Made by a program: the position numbers and the translations under genes
In this document: one piece after another, positions 1-4,976 of the stretch
Position numbering within the stretch: the first letter of the stretch is position 1
How the letters are laid out: every line of letters starts with the position of its first letter
From: Candidatus Aenigmatarchaeota archaeon
GTDB taxonomy: Archaea; Aenigmatarchaeota; Aenigmatarchaeia; Aenigmatarchaeales; DAIDAN01
Assembly (NCBI GenBank): GCA_027310605.1
Contig: DAIDAN010000026.1
Span: forward strand, 1-8,349
DNA: 8,349 bases
Direction: 5' to 3'
Notes under the pieces: model-generated
Databases searched by the model: none
What the model was told of the DNA's origin: nothing
The model's input: the letters and a program-made list of their open reading frames with translations, nothing else

Positions 1-588
1 GAAATCTTTCCGCGTATTTACCGCGATAAGGGCGGACTTTATGTTGAAATAGATTCTGACGCGCTAAGGAAAGCAAGGAACAAGAAAAATATGACGCAGG
101 AAGAATTGGCGGAAGCCGTCGGAGTGAGCAAGAAAACGATTTACGAGCATGAGTCCCAAAGACTGCGGATGATGCTTTCCGTTGCGGAAAACCTGGAAGA
201 AATATTGAAGGAAAAAATAATTACGGATATCGAGCCTTTTGCCGCGCAGCGGGAAAAGCATGGCGCGCCTTTTTCCGGTTTTGAGAAGTCCGTTTTTTTG
301 GAGCTGAGAAGGCTCGGCTTTAAAACGGAATTTGTCAGGCAGACTCCGTTCAACGCGATATCAAGGCAGGAGGCGCTTATTCTTTCCGATGTTGACGCGG
401 ACAAGAGGAGGCTGAAATACCGTTCCGCGGAGCTGAAAAGATTCGTCTCTTTCATAAGAAAGCCCGCGCTGCTGATAACGGAAATGTCCGAGAACCTTGA
501 TTTCGGCTTGCCCGCGATCGAGCGGAGCGAGCTGCGCGAGATGGACTCGGGGAAGGAGCTGATAAGGAGGGCGGGGAAGAAAGTGTGA
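1..588 (+). CDS. Archaeal HTH-type transcriptional regulator, COG1395-like, C-terminal part (5' truncated by window edge)
   Basis: The reading frame is open from base 1, so the gene begins upstream; 195 residues are visible before the TGA at 586-588. The ATG at 91 lies inside the DNA-binding domain and cannot be the real start. Visible residues 13-18 (LYVEID) lead into a Cro/CI-type helix-turn-helix at about 20-66, with MTQEELAEAVGVSKKTIYEHE as the core helices. A segment ahead of the HTH reading 'GGLYVEID..ALR.AR' and a C-terminal domain of about 100 residues with a late 'G-P-I..EL....KEL' pattern match what I recall of COG1395 predicted archaeal regulators, which are about 300 residues long with an N-terminal extension. 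Target genes are unknown. The turn after the recognition helix has EHES where many relatives have ERG. Plain HTH_3 regulator is the fallback call. Confidence 0.75.
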   Translation, partial: EIFPRIYRDKGGLYVEIDSDALRKARNKKNMTQEELAEAVGVSKKTIYEHESQRLRMMLSVAENLEEILKEKIITDIEPFAAQREKHGAPFSGFEKSVFLELRRLGFKTEFVRQTPFNAISRQEALILSDVDADKRRLKYRSAELKRFVSFIRKPALLITEMSENLDFGLPAIERSELREMDSGKELIRRAGKKV

Positions 589-600
589 AACTTTTAAATC
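587..600 (+). promoter_or_regulatory. BRE/TATA promoter of the zinc-motif gene, probably leaderless
   Basis: GAAA (587-590) followed by CTTTTAAATC (591-600) fits an archaeal BRE plus TATA box. The box centre lies about 27 nt before the ATG at 623, which places the expected transcription start at or next to the start codon. No Shine-Dalgarno sequence is visible ahead of that ATG, which agrees with a leaderless mRNA. The promoter overlaps the last codons of the upstream regulator gene. Confidence 0.5.
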
Positions 601-622
601 TCTTTAAAAAAAGAATTATGAT

Positions 623-1018
623 ATGAGAACTATAGCAGCAATTCTGGAAAGTGTTAAGGAAAGAACAGAAAATGCAAGAAAAGAGATAGAAGAAAAACGC
701 GCAATTCGTGCGGTTTTTGATGATATTTGCATAAGAGACCCTTATTGGAAAACAAAGCACCTCACTGTGGGAGAGTTTGAATTATGGTACAGAAACATGC
801 AAGAGATTTTCTGGAAAGAATATTCAGGCAGATATGGAAAGGACAGTATAAAATGTGCGGACTGTGAAAGAAAGATTGACAAGCCTCAGGAATTGCTGAA
901 ATGGGCTGGAGCATTTTATCATGCAGGCTGTTTTATAAAAAGTGTGGAAGACGGAAAACATATTATTGACGAGTTTTCATGGCCTTATTACAACAGGTTG
1001 ACTACTGTTTTTCTTTGA
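623..1018 (+). CDS. Small protein with a half-LIM-like zinc motif, function unknown
   Basis: 131 residues, ATG to TGA. I do not recognise the family. Residues 1-30 are highly charged and probably helical (ERTENARKEIEEKR). Residues 36-72 are rich in aromatic residues. A putative zinc site follows: C78-x2-C81-x18-H100-x2-C103, with an aromatic residue before the His (YHAGCF). This spacing equals the first zinc finger of a LIM domain; the second finger is absent, so this may be a single treble-clef or half-LIM unit. No signal peptide or membrane segment is visible. Codon use is AT-richer than in the flanking regulator and thermosome genes (many AGA, ATA, AAA, GAA), which suggests an accessory or transferred gene. 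The start is supported by a TATA box about 27 nt upstream. Binding of a nucleic acid or protein partner is only a guess. Confidence 0.65.
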   Translation: MRTIAAILESVKERTENARKEIEEKRAIRAVFDDICIRDPYWKTKHLTVGEFELWYRNMQEIFWKEYSGRYGKDSIKCADCERKIDKPQELLKWAGAFYHAGCFIKSVEDGKHIIDEFSWPYYNRLTTVFL

Positions 1019-1033
1019 GATGGAAGTTTTGGC

Positions 1034-1047
1034 ACAAGCTTTAAATA
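1034..1047 (+). promoter_or_regulatory. Candidate TATA promoter reading into the noncoding region
   Basis: CAAGCTTTAAATA lies 16 bases or more after the stop codon of the preceding gene. CTTTAAATA at 1039-1047 is a good archaeal TATA match, though the BRE is weak. A start about 25 nt downstream would fall near 1068-1072, ahead of the repeats and hairpin at 1093-1204. It could drive a small RNA or a long thermosome leader; the sequence does not decide between these. Confidence 0.35.
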
Positions 1048-1067
1048 CTTTCCAACGGTATACCTGC

Positions 1068-1185
1068 ATGCACATATAATTTTGTTCTGATAAAAAACCA
1101 TTATGGCTTGAATCATTACGAATCAGTTTGCAGGAACGCCGAAACAGCGCCTCAGCTAAAACGCTCTAACGGCCGTTCTGTTTTT
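1068..1185 (+). ncRNA. Candidate structured small RNA (nested hairpin ending in T5)
   Basis: Downstream of the TATA box at 1039-1047, the sequence can fold into nested stems. The outer stem is 1099-1113 with 1190-1204. An inner stem pairs CAG-AACG-CCG (1131-1141, one G bulge) with CGG-CGTT-CTG (1170-1180, one C bulge), giving 10 Watson-Crick pairs. A further short stem AGCG/CGCT (1146-1149/1162-1165) closes a 12-nt loop. T5 at 1181-1185 directly follows the inner stem, as in an intrinsic terminator, so a transcript of about 115 nt is possible. If it ended there, the outer stem could not form in the RNA, so the terminator and outer-stem readings compete. I see no tRNA T-arm, no clear C/D boxes and no known RNA family. 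Boundaries are estimates. Confidence 0.3.
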
Positions 1186-1251
1186 ATGAATTCATTCCAT
1201 AATGTAAATACAAAAATTCAGATTAAAAATTAAAAACCATTATGGCTTGAA
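1093..1251 (+). repeat. Exact 20-bp direct repeat pair with an inverted partial copy between them
   Basis: AAAAACCATTATGGCTTGAA occurs at 1093-1112 and again, without a mismatch, at 1232-1251 (139 bp apart). Between them, ATTCATTCCATAATG at 1190-1204 is the reverse complement of the repeat core with two mismatches. It can therefore pair either with the upstream copy (13 of 15 positions, 1099-1113) or with the downstream copy (12 of 14, 1238-1251), but not with both at once. Function is unknown. A dispersed genomic repeat, a regulatory RNA switch or a protein-binding site are all possible. Confidence 0.7.
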
Positions 1252-1258
1252 CTTAAAA

Positions 1259-1298
1259 AAAATCGCTTGTTAGGCGAAAATGCTTTTACAGCGATTAA
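1259..1298 (+). other. Second intergenic hairpin
   Basis: AATCGCT (1261-1267) and AGCGATT (1290-1296) are perfect inverted repeats. The stem extends by GT/AC (1269-1270 with 1288-1289) across a one-base bulge. An inner AAAA/TTTT stem (1277-1280/1284-1287) closes a TGC loop. It lies between the second 20-bp repeat and the G-free leader. It could be an operator-like palindrome or an RNA element in a thermosome leader. No function can be assigned. Confidence 0.45.
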
Positions 1299-1323
1299 AT
1301 GAATTCAAAGCGTAATGCAAAAG

Positions 1324-1434
1324 TTAAAACAAAATTTCAAACTAAAAAAACTAAATAAAAAACTTCAAACTAAAACCCAAATCTAAAATAAAATAATCTA
1401 AATTCAAAACCAAAAAATCTAAAATAAAACAATA
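1324..1434 (+). promoter_or_regulatory. G-free, A-rich leader of the thermosome gene
   Basis: For 111 consecutive bases the plus strand has no G. The tract is mostly A with scattered C and T, and runs up to the Shine-Dalgarno sequence. Short imperfect repeats are present: TTCAAACTAAAA at 1336-1347 and 1364-1375, and ATCTAAAATAAAA at 1381-1393 and 1417-1429. Without G, such RNA cannot form GC or GU pairs within itself, so it would stay single-stranded. Several AT-rich segments could serve as a TATA box, so I cannot place the thermosome promoter. The region may hold the promoter, an unstructured 5' leader that favours ribosome loading, or both. Confidence 0.55.
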
Positions 1435-1440
1435 GGTGAT
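1434..1440 (+). promoter_or_regulatory. Shine-Dalgarno site of the thermosome gene
   Basis: AGGTGAT, complementary to the archaeal 16S rRNA 3' end (AUCACCU), sits three bases before the ATG at 1444. This alignment is normal for GGTGAT-type sites and fixes the start codon. The gene at 6164 has a matching GAGTGAT at the same distance. Confidence 0.8.
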
Positions 1441-1443
1441 ATC

Positions 1444-3105
1444 ATGAACGGACAAACTCAAATGGGAGGACAGCCTATACTCGTGCTGCCGGAGGGAACA
1501 TTGAGAACGCTCGGAAGAAACGCGCAGCACGCGAACATCGCCGCGGCAAAGACTGTGGCTGACGCGGTGCGCACAACGCTCGGACCCAAGGGAATGGACA
1601 AGATGCTTGTCGATTCCATGGGCGATGTTGTGATAACGAACGACGGAGTCACGATTCTCGAGGAGATGGAGATCGAGCATCCCGCTGCGAAGATGCTGGT
1701 TGAGGTAGCGAAGACGCAGGAGGAGGAAGTCGGCGACGGCACAACCACTGCCGCGGTATTGGCAGGCGAACTTTTGAAAAAGGCTGAAGGCTTGCTCGAC
1801 CAGAATGTGCATTCGACCGTGATAACGAAAGGCTACAAGCTCGCGAAGGAAAAGTCGCTCGAGCTGATAAGCAGGATTTCAAGAAATGTGAAGCCGGAAG
1901 ATGCGGACATCCTGAAGAAGATAGCGATAACCGCGATGACGGGAAAAAGCGCGGAGCGCGCGAGCGAGCATCTCGCGGACATAGCTGTCCATTCCGTGAA
2001 GATGGTCATGGAAAAGCGGGACGGAAAAATAGAAGTTGACACGGACAACATCCAGATTGAGAAGAAACACGGCGGAAGCATCGAGGACACGGAGCTGATA
2101 AAGGGAATAATAATAGACAAGGAGGTCGTGCATCCGGGAATGCCGAAATATTTGAAGGACGCGAAAATAGCGCTCGTTGACTCCGCGCTCGAGGTGAAGG
2201 AGACGGAAACGGATGCGGAGATAAGAATAACCTCGCCGGAGCAGATGCAGGCTTTCATCGAACAGGAGGAAAAGATGCTGAAGGACATGGTTGAAAAAAT
2301 CGCTGCGGCAGGAGCGAATGTTCTGCTCTGCCAGAAGGGCATCGACGACATTGCGCAGCATTATCTCGCGAAGAAGGGAGTAATGAGCGCAAGGCGCGTG
2401 AAGAAGAGCGATATGGACAAGCTTGCGCGCGCGACAAAAGGAAGAGTTGTTACAAGCCTGAAGGACATTTCAAAAGAGGACTTGGGATATGCGGCGCTCG
2501 TAGAGGAGAAAAAAATCTCGGGCGAGCAGATGATTTTCGTGCGCGAATGCAAGGACCCGAAAGCTGTCTCGATATTGATTCGCGGCGGAACAGAGCATGT
2601 GATAGAGGAAGTGAAAAGGGCGATGGACGACGCGGTCGGCGGAGTTGCCTCAGCGCTTGAGGTCGGAAAAGTCGTTGCTGGAGGGGGCGCGCCGGAAGCC
2701 GCTGTTGCGAAAGGCTTGCGCGAGATTGCGCAGAAATATTCCGGAAGGGAGCAGCTTGCAATCCTCGCTTTCGCGGAGGCTCTCGAGGTGATACCGCGCT
2801 CGCTCGCGGAGAACGCGGGCTTGGACCCGATTGACATGCTTGTTGCGTTGCGCACGGCGCATGACGCGGGAAAGGCGACAGCAGGCTTGGATGTGTTCTC
2901 GGGAAAGGTCATAGACATGTGGGAGGCAGGGGTGATAGAGCCGATAAAGATAAAGACGCAGGCAATCAAATCCGCGGCTGAGGCAGCGGAAATGATTCTG
3001 AGAATCGACGATGTGATTTCCGCGAGCAAGCTCTCGCACGGCGGAGCAGGCATGCCCGGCGGAATGCCACCCGGGGGAATGGGCGGAATGGAGGGGATGG
3101 AGTAA
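1444..3105 (+). CDS. thsA: Thermosome subunit (group II chaperonin)
   Basis: 553 residues, the normal length for an archaeal thermosome subunit. Group II chaperonins form a double-ring ATPase with built-in lids that refolds proteins in the cytosol. Diagnostic motifs include PILVLPEGT near the N-terminus, TTLGPKGMDKML (44-55), ITNDGVTILEEMEIEHPAAK (64-83) and the ATP-binding loop GDGTTT (97-102) with its conserved Asp98. Later come the apical-domain region and VVAGGGAPEAAVAKGLR in the C-terminal equatorial part. The protein ends in a Gly/Met tail (GGMPPGGMGGMEGME) typical of chaperonins. The start is fixed by AGGTGAT three bases upstream. It appears monocistronic, with a 425-bp noncoding region before it and a convergent minD-like gene after it. 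Codons are biased to GCG, AAG and CTC, suggesting high expression. The subunit type (alpha or beta) cannot be told here, so the symbol is generic. Confidence 0.97.
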   Translation: MNGQTQMGGQPILVLPEGTLRTLGRNAQHANIAAAKTVADAVRTTLGPKGMDKMLVDSMGDVVITNDGVTILEEMEIEHPAAKMLVEVAKTQEEEVGDGTTTAAVLAGELLKKAEGLLDQNVHSTVITKGYKLAKEKSLELISRISRNVKPEDADILKKIAITAMTGKSAERASEHLADIAVHSVKMVMEKRDGKIEVDTDNIQIEKKHGGSIEDTELIKGIIIDKEVVHPGMPKYLKDAKIALVDSALEVKETETDAEIRITSPEQMQAFIEQEEKMLKDMVEKIAAAGANVLLCQKGIDDIAQHYLAKKGVMSARRVKKSDMDKLARATKGRVVTSLKDISKEDLGYAALVEEKKISGEQMIFVRECKDPKAVSILIRGGTEHVIEEVKRAMDDAVGGVASALEVGKVVAGGGAPEAAVAKGLREIAQKYSGREQLAILAFAEALEVIPRSLAENAGLDPIDMLVALRTAHDAGKATAGLDVFSGKVIDMWEAGVIEPIKIKTQAIKSAAEAAEMILRIDDVISASKLSHGGAGMPGGMPPGGMGGMEGME

Positions 3106-3140
3106 ACAATATGTGGATTGAATTTCAATATTCAGACGGC

Positions 3141-3156
3141 TGCTTAAGCAAAAAAA
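3141..3156 (-). terminator. T-run terminator of the minD-like gene
   Basis: On the minus strand, T7 (plus-strand A7 at 3150-3156) lies about 53 bases after the minD-like stop codon, next to the perfect 10-bp palindrome TGCTTAAGCA (3141-3150). It is a plausible archaeal T-rich terminator, mirroring the signal for the opposing thermosome gene. Confidence 0.35.
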
Positions 3157-3181
3157 TGAAACGCCGAATAAGCGTATCTGC

Positions 3182-3209
3182 TGCAATTCATTGCATAGTG
3201 ATATTTTTT
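3182..3209 (+). terminator. Terminator of the thermosome gene
   Basis: TGCAA-TTCA-TTGCA (3182-3195) is a 5-bp hairpin with a 4-nt loop. It is followed eight bases later by T6 (3204-3209). T-runs are the main archaeal termination signal. The T-run touches the stop codon of the convergent minD-like gene. Confidence 0.45.
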
Positions 3210-4159
3210 CATTCCGCGCTTTCCCGCTCCCGCAGCTTTTTCAGAATCTGCTTTTTCAGCTCGCTCTCGAAATCGGAAAATCCGCCCTTTTCTTCGCGGA
3301 ATCGGCTTGGGGTTTTCCCCTTTGTTTTTTCTTCCGGTTCTTTAGACACTACCGCGCTCCTTGCACTTTTTGCGGAAAGGTAATCCGATATTTTTCTTAA
3401 TTGCGAGAAGATTAAGCTTCCGATTCCTGAAAAAATATCCGGCGCTGCGGCTTCCTCATAATCCCCGGTTATCCTTTCCGAGAGCCTGAAGAACGCTTTT
3501 GCCGCGGGCGAGTTCCTCCTTCCCGATACAACAGGCGACTTGTCAGCTATCGACTCAAGCACATTCATGTCAAACGGAATCTCCGCGATCACGGGAACAT
3601 TCGTCACGGATTCTATCTCCTCCGTGAGCGGCTCGAACCTCCTGTCGAAAACCTTGTTCAGGACAATGCCTTTTATGGTTTTCCTTTCTTTTTTTGCAAG
3701 CTCTATTATCTTTATCGCGTCCGTTATCGCGGGCAGCTCGGGGTTTGTCACGACAAGTATTTCTTCCGCAACCTCTATTGCCGTCATGGCTTCCTTTTCT
3801 ATCCCGGGGGCGGAATCGATTATTACATAGTCGAACTTCCTGCCGAGGATTTCAAGGTTGCGCCTTATGCTGTCCAGCCGGATATTTTTCGAGACTTCCA
3901 GCGAGAGCGAGCCCGGCAGAACGCGCATGCCCGACTCGTGGATGTAAAGCGAATCCAGAACAGGGAACCTGTTCTTCAGCACTTCGTGGAGCGTGACCGG
4001 ATAATGGACGAGCCCGAGATGCAACCCGAGGTTCGAGGTCGTGATGTTCGCGTCAACAACGCAGACTTTCTTCCCAAGCTTCTGCAGCGCAACCCCGAGG
4101 TTCGCGGCTGTCGTGGTCTTGCCCGCGCCGCCCTTCCCGCTGACAATCGAGATTATCAT
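3209..4159 (-). CDS. minD: MinD/ParA-family ATPase with a charged C-terminal extension
   Basis: 316 residues. The family are ATP-dependent dimeric switches that position proteins or DNA, often at the membrane. Residues 8-16 (GKGGAGKTT) form the deviant Walker A motif with signature Lys9 and catalytic Lys14. VVDANITTSNL (34-44) carries Asp36 of the switch I region. VIIDSAPG (112-119) is the Walker B segment with Asp115. VTNPELPAITDAIK (about 137-150) is typical of archaeal MinD. The core ends near residue 235. A possible amphipathic helix at about 243-262 (SLIFSQLRKISDYLSAK) could be the membrane-targeting sequence. It is followed by a Lys/Glu-rich tail to 316, so the protein is about 55 residues longer than a usual MinD of about 260. 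No MinE or MinC gene is nearby, so the cargo is unknown. GGAG about 11 nt before the ATG is a weak ribosome site. The gene is divergent from the DUF4258 gene and convergent with the thermosome. The symbol denotes family, not proven division-site function. Confidence 0.9.
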   Translation of the reverse strand: MIISIVSGKGGAGKTTTAANLGVALQKLGKKVCVVDANITTSNLGLHLGLVHYPVTLHEVLKNRFPVLDSLYIHESGMRVLPGSLSLEVSKNIRLDSIRRNLEILGRKFDYVIIDSAPGIEKEAMTAIEVAEEILVVTNPELPAITDAIKIIELAKKERKTIKGIVLNKVFDRRFEPLTEEIESVTNVPVIAEIPFDMNVLESIADKSPVVSGRRNSPAAKAFFRLSERITGDYEEAAAPDIFSGIGSLIFSQLRKISDYLSAKSARSAVVSKEPEEKTKGKTPSRFREEKGGFSDFESELKKQILKKLRERESAE

Positions 4160-4250
4160 AAAATAGCGCGCTCCTGCGCCAATAATACGCAGCTGTTAAA
4201 CTACAGATATCATCAGAATATTTTTGGCGGAGGCGGAATAAAAAGGTTTT

Positions 4251-4265
4251 CAGAAATTATATTAA
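4251..4265 (+). promoter_or_regulatory. BRE/TATA promoter of the DUF4258-DUF2283 pair, probably leaderless
   Basis: CAGAAATTATATTAA contains a BRE-like CAGAAA followed by the TATA box TTATATTA. The box centre is about 28 nt before the ATG at 4287, placing the transcription start at or beside the start codon. There is no Shine-Dalgarno sequence upstream of that ATG. The rest of the divergent gap 4160-4250 should hold the minD-like promoter, which I cannot place confidently. Confidence 0.5.
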
Positions 4266-4286
4266 TCGGAAAACCGAACAGCGGAT

Positions 4287-4613
4287 ATGAATATCGAGGA
4301 AATTAAGAAGAGGCTGAAGGAGTATAAGCCTGAAGATATTGTTTTGACGCATCATACGGAAATCAGGCTGCTCCAGAGAAACATTGAAAGGAGAATCGTG
4401 GAAGAAAACATATTGAATCCTGAAAAACTGATAGATGTCATAGATGAAAACCAGAATCAGCAAAGCGGAATAAAATACAAGCTTATTTTTGAATTGAGCA
4501 AGAATAGAAATCTCGTGCTTATCGTGGCGTTTGACAAGAATATAATTATAATAACAGCCCTAATCAGATACAGAAAATGGGTAAGGGCGATAAACTTAAA
4601 AGAGAGAAAATAG
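4287..4613 (+). CDS. DUF4258 domain protein, possible RelE-like toxin partner
   Basis: 108 residues covering one domain. The DUF4258 signature is visible: an N-terminal helix, then LTHHTEIRLLQRNI (20-33; the H-x4-R-x3-R pattern), a second helix with NPEKLIDVID, and strands KYKLIFEL and NLVLIVAFD, ending with IIITALIRYRKW. DUF4258 proteins are small and resemble RelE/HigB-fold toxins, though biochemical proof is lacking for most. The next gene, 25 bases downstream on the same strand, is a DUF2283 protein; this neighbour pair recurs in prokaryotic genomes and is suspected to be toxin-antitoxin-like. The gene is AT-rich compared with its neighbours and the protein is basic at its C-terminus (RKWVRAINLKERK), as expected for an RNA-binding protein. 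The start is supported by a TATA box 28 nt upstream. Confidence 0.75.
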   Translation: MNIEEIKKRLKEYKPEDIVLTHHTEIRLLQRNIERRIVEENILNPEKLIDVIDENQNQQSGIKYKLIFELSKNRNLVLIVAFDKNIIIITALIRYRKWVRAINLKERK

Positions 4614-4625
4614 CATATAAATAGA

Positions 4626-4632
4626 GAGTGAT
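4626..4632 (+). promoter_or_regulatory. Shine-Dalgarno site of the DUF2283 gene
   Basis: GAGTGAT matches the GTGAT-type ribosome site seen before the thermosome and surface protein genes. It lies six bases before the ATG at 4639. It argues that this gene is translated from a shared mRNA. ATATAAATA at 4615-4623 resembles a TATA box but lies too close to the ATG to place a start upstream of it. Confidence 0.5.
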
Positions 4633-4638
4633 GAGTTT

Positions 4639-4959
4639 ATGACAAAAGAAACGCAGTTTGATTACGACAAGGAAAATGACACGCTGTTCATATATAAAAA
4701 AGAGGCTATAAAGGGCAGTATTGATGTTGGGAACTATATCGTGGATTTCACACACGAAGGCAATGTCGCCGGAATAGAGATAATGAATGCCAGCGAAGTT
4801 CTGAGAAATCTCGGTGTTGAAAAGCCTTCTGATTTTCTGGATAATATGAAACAAGTTAAATTCAATGCAATTCAGAAGAAGGATTCCGTTTCCGTCTATT
4901 TCGTCATTCTCTCCAAGACGGAAGTTTCCTTGTCGATAGCGATACCAGTTTGCAGGTAA
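4639..4959 (+). CDS. DUF2283 domain protein, partner of the DUF4258 protein
   Basis: 106 residues. The DUF2283 pattern is clear: FDYDKENDTLFIYKKE (8-23; 'YD.e.D.L.I') followed by IVDFTHEGNVAGIEIMNASEVL (34-55; 'G.v.GIEI..AS'). The family's usual domain is about 50-70 residues, so the C-terminal 45 residues are an extension (VEKPSDFLDNMKQVKF, then predicted strands with SVYFVILSKTEVSLSIAIP). DUF2283 proteins are often encoded next to DUF4258 proteins and may act as the antitoxin or immunity-like partner; this is inference from context. There are 25 bases after the DUF4258 stop, so the two are probably co-transcribed. The gene is convergent with the surface protein gene, with only 17 bases between their stop codons. 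No signal peptide or membrane helix is seen. Confidence 0.8.
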   Translation: MTKETQFDYDKENDTLFIYKKEAIKGSIDVGNYIVDFTHEGNVAGIEIMNASEVLRNLGVEKPSDFLDNMKQVKFNAIQKKDSVSVYFVILSKTEVSLSIAIPVCR

Positions 4960-4976
4960 AGATGCCAAAAATGGTT

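Noticed and set aside
1093..1251. CRISPR-like repeat-spacer pattern
   Set aside because: There are only two direct copies, with a 119-bp gap between them, a hairpin in that gap, no further units and no cas genes in the window.
1164..1275. Possible integron attC-like site: CTCTAAC at 1164-1170 and GTTAGGC at 1269-1275, 112 bp apart
   Set aside because: The left core breaks the RYYYAAC rule at its first base, the inner L boxes are not apparent, and the neighbouring genes are not a cassette array. The motif pair is short enough to be chance.
1068..1320. tRNA or C/D box guide RNA in the intergenic region
   Set aside because: No T-arm GTTCGA-type loop, acceptor pairing or paired C (RUGAUGA) and D (CUGA) boxes with correct spacing were found.
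1833..3128. Long antisense open frames inside the thermosome gene (up to 255 codons on the minus strand)
   Set aside because: They mirror the codon bias of the thermosome gene, give low-complexity Ser/Ile/Ala-rich products with no domain, and lack a plausible start signal. The thermosome reading is unambiguous.
4615..4623. ATATAAATA as a separate promoter for the DUF2283 gene
   Set aside because: Its centre is only about 20 nt before the ATG, so a start 25 nt downstream would fall inside the coding region. Co-transcription with the preceding gene is simpler.
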